From assembly GCF_014207705.1 (NCBI RefSeq), contig NZ_JACHIU010000001.1:1798001-1862000 (forward strand): a DNA stretch of 64,000 bases, read 5' to 3'. The notes beneath the pieces were generated by a model, which saw only the letters and a list, made by a program, of their open reading frames with translations, was not told where the DNA came from and searched no databases. The stretch's first letter is position 1. Each line of letters opens with the position of its first letter. Of the stretch, positions 41,645-50,525 are shown in pieces. Position numbers and translations under genes: made by a program. This stretch comes from Sphaerisporangium rubeum. Its GTDB lineage: Bacteria > Actinomycetota > Actinomycetes > Streptosporangiales > Streptosporangiaceae.

Positions 41645-42985
41645 TCAGAACTCGGCGTAGTCGGCCAGGAACAGCGCCTCGGTCGTGGCCGTGCGGCGCA
41701 GTTCCTCGAGGTCGACGCGTTCGTTCGGCGCGTGGATCGACGCGCCTTCGTCCTCGGCGCCGAACAGCAGGATCTCGGCGGCGGGGAACAACTTGCCGAA
41801 CGTCGCCACCAGCGGGATCGACCCTCCGGCGCCGATGTCGCGCGGCGCGCGGCCGAAGGCGCGCTTCATCGCGCGGTTCAGCGCGGACCTCGCACGTCCG
41901 CCGGTGTCGGCGAGGTAACCCGACCCGAGCACCCGGTCGGTGATCTCGACCCGCGCACCCCACGGCGCGGCGCGCCTCAGGTGCTCCACCACGTCGTCGG
42001 CGGCGGTCGCCGGGTCGCCGCCAGGCGGCACTCGCACGGTGACCCTGGCGCGGGCCACCGCCTGCACCGCGTTGACCGCGTCGCGCACGGTCGGCACGTC
42101 GAGACCGGTCACGGTGATGGAGTACGAGGCCCACAGCCGGTCGGCGAGCGAGCCGGAACCCGGCAGCGCCACCCCGTCGAGCACCCCGGCGGTGGCGCGG
42201 AAGTCCTCCTCCGAGGGGCCGGCGCCGAGGAACGAGCCCTTCGGCAGGCCGGGGACGCGGATGTCGCCGTTGTCGTCGTGCAGTGAGGCCAGCACGCGGA
42301 TCAGGGCCGCGAGCGCGTCCGGCGCGGCGCCGCCGAACGAGCCGCTGTGCAGGGCCTCCTCGAGGGTGCGCACCTCGACGGTGAACGCGGCGAGCCCGCG
42401 CAGCGACGTGGTGACCGCCGGGTCGCCGACGGCGGGGTTCCCCGTGTCGGCCACGATGATCGCGTCCGCGCGCACCAGGTCGGGGTTGTGCTCGACGAAC
42501 CGTTCGAGCCGCTCGCCGGCGTACTCCTCCTGGCCCTCGACGATGACCTTGACGCCGACCGGGAACCGGCCCTGGAAGGCCCGCAGTGCCAGCACGTGCG
42601 AGATGAGCCCCGACTTGTCGTCCGCCGCGCCACGGCCGTACAGGCAGCCGTCGACGAGGGTCGGCGTGAACGCCGGGGTGCGCCACAGGCCCGCGTCCCC
42701 CGGCGGCTGCACGTCGTAGTGCGCGTACAGCAGCACGGTCGGGGCTCCGGCCGGCGCGGGGGCCTCGGCGAACACGGCGGGGAAGCTGCCCTCGACCGGC
42801 ACCTGCCGTACCTCGGGAAGCCCCGCGGAACGCAGCAGCTCCTCCGTCAGCGCGGCGGCGGCGCGCACCGGCTCCTCGGGCCACCCCGGGAAGGCGACCG
42901 AGGGGATGGACACCAGCCGGGTGAGGTCCTCGACGGCCCGCGGCATGCCGGCCGTGACGGCGTTCTCGATCTCCTCAGGGGTCAC
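41645..42985 (-). CDS. M20 family dipeptidase/metallopeptidase
   Basis: 446 aa from the GTG at 42985 (GGGAGA about 8 bp upstream); the frame is open for 96 more codons but that part has no protein character. Metal ligands: His in 'YAHYDVQPPGD', Asp in 'GAADDKSG', catalytic and bridging Glu in 'VEGQEEYAG', Asp in 'VADTGN' and a late His in 'GASIHAPNER'. The middle domain (about 195-310) is the dimerisation lid. It hydrolyses dipeptides or N-acyl amino acids with two Zn ions. It is divergent from the aminotransferase and alanine dehydrogenase genes, so a role in amino acid or peptide use is likely. Confidence 0.92.
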   Translation of the reverse strand: MTPEEIENAVTAGMPRAVEDLTRLVSIPSVAFPGWPEEPVRAAAALTEELLRSAGLPEVRQVPVEGSFPAVFAEAPAPAGAPTVLLYAHYDVQPPGDAGLWRTPAFTPTLVDGCLYGRGAADDKSGLISHVLALRAFQGRFPVGVKVIVEGQEEYAGERLERFVEHNPDLVRADAIIVADTGNPAVGDPAVTTSLRGLAAFTVEVRTLEEALHSGSFGGAAPDALAALIRVLASLHDDNGDIRVPGLPKGSFLGAGPSEEDFRATAGVLDGVALPGSGSLADRLWASYSITVTGLDVPTVRDAVNAVQAVARARVTVRVPPGGDPATAADDVVEHLRRAAPWGARVEITDRVLGSGYLADTGGRARSALNRAMKRAFGRAPRDIGAGGSIPLVATFGKLFPAAEILLFGAEDEGASIHAPNERVDLEELRRTATTEALFLADYAEF

Positions 42986-43308
42986 GTCGGTGTCTCCCGC
43001 AATCTCGTCCTGCGTGTGGTTCGCCACATTGCACCACAGGCGAGCGGCTCCCCGGGCCCAAGCAGGCGATCTTCGCGTCTTTGCCGCCGCTCGTCCCCGG
43101 TCCGCCGGAACCTTGGCGTCGCAGGGGTTTGCGGCCCTCGGCGAGGTGGCAGCCGGCGCGCGACACACGCACACGGATTTCGTCGTTGTTACACAGCGAT
43201 CTCGCGGATTCCGAAGTTCTTGCATAGTGTCACCACGCAACCGGTTGTACTCAGGTGTCTGCACCATGCACACTGAAGGAAGCCGAGATCTTCTTGAGGA
43301 AGAGAGTC
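42986..43308. other. Divergent intergenic region, peptidase/aminotransferase
   Basis: 323 bp without a supported gene. It should hold two promoters. A TAGTGT hexamer at 43225-43230 could be a -10 for the plus strand, but no good -35 accompanies it. No clear palindrome was seen. Confidence 0.4.
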
Positions 43309-44700
43309 ATGACGCGACCCGACACCGACACGGCCGCCGTCCTGAAGGCGGCGCAGGACAACCTGTGGATGCACTTCACCCGGCACAGCTCCTACGACGC
43401 GACCGAGATCCCCACCATCACCCGGGGTGACGGGGCCTACATCTACGACATCCACGGCAAGCGCTACCTGGACGGTCTGTCCGGCCTGTTCGTCGTCCAG
43501 ATGGGTCACGGCCGTGCCGAGCTGGCCGAGGCCGCGGCCAAGCAGGCGCAGGAGCTCGCGTTCTTCCCTCTCTGGTCCTACGCGCACCCCAAGGCCGCCG
43601 AGCTCGCGGGACGGCTGGCGGACCTCACGCCGGGTGACCTGAACCGCGTGTTCTTCACCACCGGCGGCGGCGAGGCCGTCGAGACGGCGTGGAAGCTCGC
43701 CAAGCAGTACTTCAAGCTCACCGGCAAGCCCGGCAAGTACAAGGTCGTCAGCCGGTCCATCGCCTACCACGGCACGCCGCAAGGCGCGTTGTCGATCACC
43801 GGCATCCCGATGTTCAAGGCGCCGTTCGAGCCGCTGGTCCCCGGCTCGATCCGGGTGCCGAACACCAACTACTACCGCGCCGACGAGATCACCGGCGTGC
43901 CGGGGATGACCCCCGAGCAGTTCGGACGCTGGGCCGCCGACCAGGTCGGCAAGGCCATCGAGATGGAGGGGCCCGAGACCGTCGCGGCCGTCTTCGTCGA
44001 GCCGGTGCAGAACGCCGGCGGGTGCTTCCCGCCGCCACCGGGGTACTTCCAGCGGCTGCGCGAGATCTGCGACACCCACGACGTGCTGCTGGTGTCGGAC
44101 GAGGTGATCTGCGCCTTCGGCCGCCTCGGCACGATGTTCGGCGGCCAGAAGTTCGACTACGTCCCCGACATCATCACCTGCGCCAAGGGCCTGACCAGCG
44201 GCTACTCGCCGATCGGCGCTATGATCGCCTCCGAGCGGCTGTTCGAGCCGTTCGCGTCGGGTGACGCCATGTTCGGCCACGGCTACACCTTCGGCGGCCA
44301 CCCGGTGTCGTCGGCGGTGGCGCTGGCCAACCTCGACCTGTTCGAGCGTGAGGACGTCCTCGGCCACGTCCAGCGCAACGAGCCGGTGTTCCGCGCCACC
44401 CTGGAGAAGCTGCGCGACCTGCCGATCGTCGGCGACGTGCGCGGCGCCGGGTACTTCTACGGCATCGAGCTGGTCAAGGACCGCGACACCAAGGAGACGT
44501 TCGACGACGACGAGTCCGAGCGGCTGCTGCGCGGTTTCCTGTCCAAGGCCCTGTACGAGGCCGGGCTCTACTGCCGCGCCGACGACCGCGGCGACCCGGT
44601 CGTGCAGCTCGCCCCGCCGCTGACCTGCGGCCCCGCGGAGTTCGACGAGATCGAGTCGATCCTGCGATCTGTCCTCACCGAGGCCTGGAAGCGGCTGTAG
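43309..44700 (+). CDS. Class III (PLP) aminotransferase
   Basis: 463 aa from the ATG at 43309 (GAGGAAGAGA upstream). Class III omega-aminotransferase marks: 'YLDGLSGLFVVQMGHGRAEL', PLP-binding 'TTGGGEAVETAWKLAKQYF', 'SDEVICAFGRLG' with the Asp that contacts the pyridine N, and 'ITCAKGLTSGYSPIGAM' with the Schiff-base Lys. It resembles the omega-amino acid-pyruvate group (beta-alanine, taurine or putrescine donors). The alanine dehydrogenase gene follows after 61 bp, a classic pair in which Ald recycles pyruvate and alanine. The donor substrate is not determined by sequence. Confidence 0.9.
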   Translation: MTRPDTDTAAVLKAAQDNLWMHFTRHSSYDATEIPTITRGDGAYIYDIHGKRYLDGLSGLFVVQMGHGRAELAEAAAKQAQELAFFPLWSYAHPKAAELAGRLADLTPGDLNRVFFTTGGGEAVETAWKLAKQYFKLTGKPGKYKVVSRSIAYHGTPQGALSITGIPMFKAPFEPLVPGSIRVPNTNYYRADEITGVPGMTPEQFGRWAADQVGKAIEMEGPETVAAVFVEPVQNAGGCFPPPPGYFQRLREICDTHDVLLVSDEVICAFGRLGTMFGGQKFDYVPDIITCAKGLTSGYSPIGAMIASERLFEPFASGDAMFGHGYTFGGHPVSSAVALANLDLFEREDVLGHVQRNEPVFRATLEKLRDLPIVGDVRGAGYFYGIELVKDRDTKETFDDDESERLLRGFLSKALYEAGLYCRADDRGDPVVQLAPPLTCGPAEFDEIESILRSVLTEAWKRL

Positions 44701-44761
44701 GGCGGTTCCGTGTCCGGCGGACCGGACGTCACCCTTGAGCACTCTTGAAAGGACCCTTTCG

Positions 44762-45880
44762 ATGAAGATCGGCGTGCCTGCCGAGGTCAAGAACCACGAG
44801 TACCGAGTCGCCGCGACTCCGGCGGGGGTGCACGAGCTCGTGCGCCACGGCCATGAGGTGTACGTCCAGCGCGGCGCGGGCCTCGGTTCGCACATCGGTG
44901 ACGAGGACTACCTGTTCGCCGGCGCCAAGCTCCTCGACACCGCGGACGAGGTGTGGGGCCAGGCGGAACTGGTGCTCAAGGTCAAGGAACCCATCGCGGA
45001 GGAGTACCACCGCATGCGCGAGGGGCAGGTGCTGTTCACCTACCTGCACCTCGCCGCGTCCAGGGAGTGCACCGACGCGCTGCTGTCGCGCGGCGTGACG
45101 TCCATCGCGTACGAGACGGTGCAGACCGGCCGGAGCCTGCCGCTGCTGGCCCCCATGTCGGAGGTCGCGGGACGGCTCGCGCCGCAGGTCGGCGCGTACA
45201 ACCTCATGCGGTTCAACGGCGGACGCGGCGTGCTGCCGGGTGGGGTCCCCGGTGTGGCCCCCGCGAAGTTCGTGGTCATCGGCGGCGGCGTGTCCGGCCT
45301 GAACGCGGCGCAGATCGCGGTCGGCATGGGGGCCGACGTCACGATCCTGGACGTCAACATCGACCGGCTGCGGGAGATCGACGCCATCTACCAGGGCCGC
45401 CTACGCACCATCGTCTCGACGTCCTACGCCATCGAGCAGGCCGTGCTGGAGGCCGACCTCGTGATCGGCGCCGTGCTCATCCCCGGCGCCAAGGCCCCGA
45501 CGCTGGTCTCCAACGAGCTGGTGTCCCGCATGAAGCCCGGCTCGGTGCTGGTGGACATCGCCATCGACCAGGGTGGCTGCTTCGAGGACTCCCGGCCCAC
45601 CACACACGCCGACCCGACCTACCAGGTGCACGGCAGCGTCTTCTACTGCGTCGCCAACATGCCGGGCTCGGTGGCCAACACCTCGACGTACGCGCTGACG
45701 AACGCCACCCTGCCGTACGCCGTCAAGCTGGCCGACCAGGGCTGGCAGGCGGCGCTGCGCGGGGACGCGTCCCTGGCGGCCGGTCTCAGCACCCACGCCG
45801 GCGGTCTCACCAACGCGCAGGTCGCCGCGGCTCACGCTCTGCCGCACACCTCGGTCGCCGAGGTGCTCACCGGGGCCTGA
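44762..45880 (+). CDS. ald: Alanine dehydrogenase
   Basis: 372 aa, the standard length (mycobacterial Ald is 371). The start 'MKIGVPAEVKNHEYRVAATP' is diagnostic, with Arg15 in the substrate site; 'VLFTYLHLAASRECTDALL' follows with the catalytic His-bearing segment, 'FVVIGGGVSGLNAAQIAVGM' binds NAD, and 'SVLVDIAIDQGGCFEDSRPT' is conserved near the active site. It interconverts L-alanine and pyruvate plus ammonia with NAD. AAAGGA lies about 8 bp before the ATG. It is downstream of the aminotransferase, probably in the same operon. Confidence 0.96.
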   Translation: MKIGVPAEVKNHEYRVAATPAGVHELVRHGHEVYVQRGAGLGSHIGDEDYLFAGAKLLDTADEVWGQAELVLKVKEPIAEEYHRMREGQVLFTYLHLAASRECTDALLSRGVTSIAYETVQTGRSLPLLAPMSEVAGRLAPQVGAYNLMRFNGGRGVLPGGVPGVAPAKFVVIGGGVSGLNAAQIAVGMGADVTILDVNIDRLREIDAIYQGRLRTIVSTSYAIEQAVLEADLVIGAVLIPGAKAPTLVSNELVSRMKPGSVLVDIAIDQGGCFEDSRPTTHADPTYQVHGSVFYCVANMPGSVANTSTYALTNATLPYAVKLADQGWQAALRGDASLAAGLSTHAGGLTNAQVAAAHALPHTSVAEVLTGA

Positions 45881-45887
45881 GGTCGCG

Positions 45888-45921
45888 AACGCCTCGGCCC
45901 GTTACGGCGTGCCGAGGCGTT
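45888..45921. terminator. Terminator hairpin overlapping the end of the Sel1 gene
   Basis: An 11-bp perfect stem (45888-45898 with 45911-45921) and a 12-base loop lie just past the alanine dehydrogenase stop. The right arm is inside the last codons of the convergent Sel1-repeat gene, so one hairpin serves both strands. Confidence 0.72.
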
Positions 45922-47299
45922 TACGCAGGTCACGACAGGTGGCCAGCACGTGGTCCACTTCCGCCGGAGTGGGCCAGGGGGCCGTGCCCGGACGGACCAG
46001 GGTGAGGCGGACCGACGCCAGGTGCTCGATGGCCGAGGCCGGCAGGCCGCTCTGGTCGGTGAGCCAGGTGATCAGGTCGGCCGGGTGGTCGCGGCGGCGG
46101 GTCACGTGGTCCCAGGTGCCGAGGATCTCGACGAGGTCGCGCACGCGCAGCGGGGTGGCGCCGCGGCGGCCCGCCGCGGCCGCGGCCAGCTCGGCGCGCG
46201 CGGCCAGTTCGGGCTCCACGGGACGGTCCCACGCGGGGACGCGCTGCACGCCGAAACGCGTGTCCGGCTCCAGAGCGGACAGCTCGTGCACGGCGCCGGG
46301 GTGGCCGTGCGCGGCGGCCTGGCGCAGCCAGTGGCGTCCGCCGCGCAGGTCGTGGTGCTCGGCGATGAGCAGCAGGCCGAAGTTGTAGGCCGCCTCGGTG
46401 TCCCCTCCGGCGGCGGCGCGGCCGAACCAGTGGCCCGCGGCGGCGGGGTCCTCCAGCTCGACGCACACGAACCCGGCCATCCGCTGGTCCTCGACCCGGC
46501 CGAAGTGCGCCGCGCGCTCGAACCACGCGCGGGCCGTGCGCAGGTCGCGCCGCGCGAGCGCGAGCCTGCCGAGCTGGGACGCCGCCGCCGGGTGGTCGGA
46601 CTCGGCGGCCAGCCGGTACAGCGCTTCGGCGCCTTCGGGGTCGCGGCCCGCGTCCAGCAGCCGGCCGAGGTGGTACGCCGCGTCGGCGTGGCCCCCGCGC
46701 GCCGCGTACTCCCACCAGCCGCGCGCCTGTGCCTCGTCCCCCGCCGCGTACCCGAGGAACCCGAGGTCGTGCGCCGAGGCGAGGTCGCCGGCCGTGGCCG
46801 CGCCGTGGTGCCAGTCGCGGGCCGCGCGGTCGTCCCCGATGTCCTCGCACAGAAGCGCGAGCCGCCGCGCGGCCTGCCGCGACCCGGCGGACGCGGCGCG
46901 CTCGAACCAGCCGCGCGCCTGCCGCACGTCCCCTCGTTGCTCCAGCAGCAACGTCGCGAGGTTCACCGCGGCCTCGGCGTCCCCCGAGCCGGCCGCCACC
47001 TCGTACCATGTGATCGCCTCGTCGACGCTGCCGTGCTTGTCGTGCCACACCCCGAGGTTGTACGCGCTGTCGACGTTCCCGGCCCGCGCCGCGCGCTCCC
47101 ACCAGTGCCGCGCCGCCGCTCTGTCCCCCCGCCGCGCGTACCACTTCCCCAGCCGGTGCGCCGCCGTGACGTCTCCCGCTCGCGCCGCCGCGAGCAACTC
47201 CCCTTCGGTGTCGGACGGGCCCGGCGGCTCTGGCGTACGGGGCATCGGAACGGCCGGTCTGGCGACGGCCGCGTCCGGTTCACCCTGCCACCATGTCAT
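45902..47299 (-). CDS. Sel1/TPR-like repeat protein
   Basis: 465 aa from the ATG at 47299; the ribosome site is poor. Residues ~50-330 consist of about eight Sel1-like repeats of ~36 residues ('AAHRLGKWYARRGDRAAARH', 'SAYNLGVWHDKHGSVDEAIT', 'AAYHLGRLLDAGRDPEGAEA'), an alpha-solenoid for protein-protein contact. The C-terminal ~130 residues form a separate helical part ('LRVRDLVEILGTWDHVTRRR') with a conserved look, also seen in other actinomycete proteins. No signal peptide, so cytosolic. Role unknown. Confidence 0.85.
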   Translation of the reverse strand: MTWWQGEPDAAVARPAVPMPRTPEPPGPSDTEGELLAAARAGDVTAAHRLGKWYARRGDRAAARHWWERAARAGNVDSAYNLGVWHDKHGSVDEAITWYEVAAGSGDAEAAVNLATLLLEQRGDVRQARGWFERAASAGSRQAARRLALLCEDIGDDRAARDWHHGAATAGDLASAHDLGFLGYAAGDEAQARGWWEYAARGGHADAAYHLGRLLDAGRDPEGAEALYRLAAESDHPAAASQLGRLALARRDLRTARAWFERAAHFGRVEDQRMAGFVCVELEDPAAAGHWFGRAAAGGDTEAAYNFGLLLIAEHHDLRGGRHWLRQAAAHGHPGAVHELSALEPDTRFGVQRVPAWDRPVEPELAARAELAAAAAGRRGATPLRVRDLVEILGTWDHVTRRRDHPADLITWLTDQSGLPASAIEHLASVRLTLVRPGTAPWPTPAEVDHVLATCRDLRKRLGTP

Positions 47300-47395
47300 G
47301 GGGGTTAGAGTCGCACGCGATCCAAGGAGATGGAACAGAATCAACGGCTTCTTGCCGTCCGCCGGAAGCCGTTTGACCCGGCCGCGACGTGGCGC

Positions 47396-48163
47396 TCAGG
47401 CCATGAGCGAGCCGCCGGCGATGTCCAGGGTGACGCCGGTGATCCAGGAGGAGACGTCGGACGCCAGGTACAGCGTCGCGCCGGCCACGTCCTGCGGGGT
47501 GCCGAGCCGGCCGAGCGGATGCTGGGCCGCGAGCTGTTCGCGCAGCTCGCCGGTGATGTGGACGGAGGTGCGTTCGGTGAGGATGGTGGCGGGGGAGACG
47601 CAGTTGACGCGGACGCCGTACGGGCCTGCCTGCGCGGCGGCGTGGCGGGTGAGCATGACGACGCCGGCCTTGGCCGCCGCGTACGGCGTCGGCGCGGGGG
47701 ACACGGCGCGGCCCGCCGAGGACGCCATGGTGACGACCGAGCCGCGGCCCCGGGCCTTCATGCCGGGCAGGAACGTCCGGAGCGTGAGGAACGTCGCGGT
47801 CAGGTTGCCGTCCACGCAGGCGTGCCACTCCTGCGGCGTGATCTGCTCGATCGGCGCGGGCCGCACGATGCCGCCCCCCGCGAACGCGACGACGACGTCC
47901 ACCGGGCCGAGACCGGCCTCACAGGCGCGGCGCATCTCCTCCAGGGCCTCCGGATCGGTCACGTCCCCCGGCAGCGCGACCGCCTCGCCGCCTTCCTCGC
48001 CGATCCTCGTGACGACCGCGTCCACGGCCCGCTCGTCGCGGCCGTTGACGGCGACCGTCACCCCGGTCGCCGCGAGGGCACCGGCGACCACCGCGCCGAT
48101 GCCCCGCGACCCCCCGGTCACCAGGGCCACTTTGCCCTGAAGATCCGGATAGAGCGGATTCAC
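47396..48163 (-). CDS. Short-chain dehydrogenase/reductase
   Basis: 255 aa, a classical SDR: 'VTGGSRGIGAVVAGAL' (NAD(P) binding), 'VVAFAGGG' (NAG variant), catalytic Ser in 'MASSAGRAVSP', and the 'PYAAAKAGV' Tyr-x3-Lys. 'NGRDERAVDA' at the end of strand 2 (Arg after Gly) suggests NADP(H). The C-terminal 'SSWITGVTLDIAGGSLMA' is that of FabG-like reductases. The substrate is unknown. The GTG start overlaps the SHOCT gene stop by 4 bp (GTGA), so the two are coupled. Confidence 0.92.
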   Translation of the reverse strand: MNPLYPDLQGKVALVTGGSRGIGAVVAGALAATGVTVAVNGRDERAVDAVVTRIGEEGGEAVALPGDVTDPEALEEMRRACEAGLGPVDVVVAFAGGGIVRPAPIEQITPQEWHACVDGNLTATFLTLRTFLPGMKARGRGSVVTMASSAGRAVSPAPTPYAAAKAGVVMLTRHAAAQAGPYGVRVNCVSPATILTERTSVHITGELREQLAAQHPLGRLGTPQDVAGATLYLASDVSSWITGVTLDIAGGSLMA

Positions 48164-48426
48164 GTGGCGCCACCCTTCAGCACCGACACCCGCTGGAAGT
48201 ACTCGTCGTCGCTCATCTCACCGCGCGCGTACCGCTCGGCGAGTATCGCCTCGGCCGCCGCCGTCGGCGACGCCGGCGTCCCCGGCCTGCTCCACGCGAA
48301 CGGCCCCTTGCCGTGCCTGCGGGCTCGCAGCACCAGCACCACGACCGTCCCCCAGAGCAGAGCCCAGAACAGCGGGATCAGCGGCCAGAAGGCCCCCGCT
48401 CCCGGACCCCAGTGCGGATAAGGCAT
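48160..48426 (-). CDS. Small SHOCT-domain membrane protein
   Basis: 88 aa from the ATG at 48426 (AGGAGA 6-11 bp upstream). One helix (about 13-35, 'LIPLFWALLWGTVVVLVLRA') is followed by the C-terminal SHOCT motif 'AEAILAERYARGEMSDDEYF'. SHOCT domains are short helical modules of unknown function, often at the C-terminus of small membrane proteins. It is coupled to the SDR gene and lies 158 bp downstream of the two-component genes on the same strand. Confidence 0.85.
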   Translation of the reverse strand: MPYPHWGPGAGAFWPLIPLFWALLWGTVVVLVLRARRHGKGPFAWSRPGTPASPTAAAEAILAERYARGEMSDDEYFQRVSVLKGGAT

Positions 48427-48584
48427 CGTCGTCTCCTGTCTCGATGACCTCCGGCCCCGATCGGCCGGCACCCCCCACGGTCCTCCGGCGAGCCCGTCCT
48501 GCCATCGCCCCGGCGGCCCGTTCCGCACTACGCTCCGCGAGGTGGTCGAGGCGGCCCGGTGTACTCCCGTGGCCGTACGAGCGG

Positions 48585-49232
48585 TCAGAGCCAGCCGGGC
48601 CGGACGAGCCCCGACTCGTAGGCGATGACGACGAGCTGTGCGCGGTCCCGTGCGCCGAGCTTGATCATGGCGCGGCTGACGTGGGTCTTGGCGGTCGCCG
48701 GCGCCATGAACAGGCGGGTGGCGATCTCGTCGTTGGTCAGCCCCGTGCCGACCAGGGTGAGCACCTCGCGTTCCCGCTCGGTGAGCTGACCGAGTGCGGA
48801 CGGCGCGCTCGGCTCCTTGGCACGGGTGGCGTACTCGGCGATGAGCCGCCGCGTGACGCTCGGCGACAGCAGCGCCTCGCCGGCGGCGACCACGCGGACC
48901 GCCTGGATCAGCTCCGCGGGCTCGGTGTCCTTCACCAGGAAGCCGCTGGCGCCGCCGCGCAGGGCCTCGAAGACGTACTCGTCCAGCTCGAACGTCGTGA
49001 GGATGATCACGCGCACCCCGGCCGGCATCTCACGGGTGGCGGCGAGCCCGTCCACCCCCGGCATGCGGATGTCCATCAACGCCACGTCGGGCTCGTGGAC
49101 CCCGGCCAGGCGGACCGCCTCGGCGCCGTCGGCGGCCTCGGCGACCACGGTGATGCCGTCCTGCGCGTCCAGCAGAGCGCGGAAACCCGCGCGGACGAGC
49201 GCCTGGTCGTCGGCCAGCAGTACCTTGATCAC
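48585..49232 (-). CDS. NarL/LuxR-type response regulator
   Basis: 215 aa. The receiver domain (1-~120) has the acidic pocket at 'LLADDQALVRAGFRALLD', the phosphoacceptor Asp in 'DVALMDIRMPGVDG' and the Lys in 'FLVKDTEPAEL'. The LuxR-type helix-turn-helix (about 150-210) is 'LTEREREVLTLVGTGLTNDE'. It is the partner of the histidine kinase encoded directly upstream; the GTG start overlaps the kinase stop by 4 bp (GTGA). Target genes are unknown. Confidence 0.95.
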   Translation of the reverse strand: MIKVLLADDQALVRAGFRALLDAQDGITVVAEAADGAEAVRLAGVHEPDVALMDIRMPGVDGLAATREMPAGVRVIILTTFELDEYVFEALRGGASGFLVKDTEPAELIQAVRVVAAGEALLSPSVTRRLIAEYATRAKEPSAPSALGQLTEREREVLTLVGTGLTNDEIATRLFMAPATAKTHVSRAMIKLGARDRAQLVVIAYESGLVRPGWL

Positions 49233-50365
49233 TTGGTGTCCTCGGCGGGGATGGGGAGCCTCGCCTCCACGCGGAAACCGGTGGGGTGCGGGGCCGCGGT
49301 CAGGGTGCCGCCGAGCGCGGCGGCACGTGCGCGCATGCCGGGAAGGCCGTCGCCGCCGCCGTCCCCGGTGAGCGTGCCGGGCTCGGTGCGGCCGGTGTCG
49401 TCCACCCGGACGAGCAGCTCATCGTGGCCGTACCCGAGCGTCACCGTGGCGCGGGCCCCGGGAGCGTGCTTGGTGACGTTGGTCAGGGACTCCTGCACGA
49501 TGCGGTACGCCGCGCGGTCCACCTCCGGCGGCAGCGGCCGGGGAGTCCCCTCGGTGCGCAAGGTGGCGGACGGCATGCGTTCGACCAGCTCCTCGAGCTG
49601 GCCGATCCCGGCGGTGGGGGAGCGCGGCGCGTCGTCGCGCAGCACCCCGAGCACCGAGCGCATCTCGGTCAGCACGTCCTTGCTGGCCTGCTTGATCGTG
49701 GTGAGCGCGGTGCGCGCCTGCTCGGGATGGTCGTCGATGAGGTGCAGCGCGGTGGCCGCCTGCACGTGGATCAGCGAGATGCTGTGACCGAGCACGTCGT
49801 GCAGCTCCTGCGCCATGGTGAGCCGTTCGTCGCTGGCGCGTCGCCTGGCCTCCTCCTCCTCGACCCGCAGCCGTTCGGCGAGCCGTTCGCGCCTGGCGCC
49901 GACGACCTCGGCGGCCGTCACCACGACCAGCATGGAGGCGATGATGCTGGCGTGGTGCCACAGGTCATGCGGCGCCGGCAGCTTGAAGGTGATGTACGCC
50001 GCGAAGAACGCGTACATCACCCCGATGGAGATCCAGGCGGCCCGCCGGTGACCGGTCAGCACGGCGTTGAACACCGCGACGATCGGGCTGACGAACGCCG
50101 GGCCGTACGGATAACCACCCCAGATGTACAGAGCGGTGGCCGCCGCGATCAGCCACAGGGTCGGCACGGGCCGCGAGCGGCGCATGATCAGCGCCAGCGG
50201 GCCGATCAGCAGCAGCACCACCGCGAGCTCGTCGAGCGGCAGCCGGGTGGTGGGGTCTCCTGGACGCACCTGGCCGTGCTGGGCCCCGAACGTGCCCCAG
50301 ATCTGCACCATGCCGACGATGAACGGCACGAGGAAATCGGAGCGGGGAGACCAGCGGACACGCAC
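49229..50365 (-). CDS. NarL-type sensor histidine kinase (HisKA_3)
   Basis: 378 aa from the GTG at 50365; upstream in-frame sequence lacks protein character. Four to five helices (about 10-150) form the sensor, with short loops only, so the signal is probably membrane-borne. 'MAQELHDVLGHSISLIHVQA' carries the phosphorylated His of HisKA_3, 'VQESLTNVTKHAPG' the N-box, and 'GDGGGDGLPGMRARAAALGG' the G-box of the ATPase. It phosphorylates the adjacent regulator. This resembles the DesK/LiaS-like class of envelope or lipid sensors. Confidence 0.93.
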   Translation of the reverse strand: MRVRWSPRSDFLVPFIVGMVQIWGTFGAQHGQVRPGDPTTRLPLDELAVVLLLIGPLALIMRRSRPVPTLWLIAAATALYIWGGYPYGPAFVSPIVAVFNAVLTGHRRAAWISIGVMYAFFAAYITFKLPAPHDLWHHASIIASMLVVVTAAEVVGARRERLAERLRVEEEEARRRASDERLTMAQELHDVLGHSISLIHVQAATALHLIDDHPEQARTALTTIKQASKDVLTEMRSVLGVLRDDAPRSPTAGIGQLEELVERMPSATLRTEGTPRPLPPEVDRAAYRIVQESLTNVTKHAPGARATVTLGYGHDELLVRVDDTGRTEPGTLTGDGGGDGLPGMRARAAALGGTLTAAPHPTGFRVEARLPIPAEDTK

Positions 50366-50525
50366 GTTCGAAACGCTACCTCGGCCAGGCGGCGGGGTCG
50401 TCGTCCGCCGGTGGCAGACCCGGATACGGCGGGGGGAGTACGCCGCCGGCGTCGCACGAGCGCCATTGACCTCTCTTGTGAAGCTGTGAGTCAATGCTAT
50501 GGCGATCTAGGAATGAGGTGCGCTC

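Noticed and set aside
42986-43273. 96-codon N-terminal extension of the M20 peptidase frame
   Set aside because: It lacks peptidase-like or signal sequence and would overlap the aminotransferase promoter region; the GTG at 42985 has a ribosome site.
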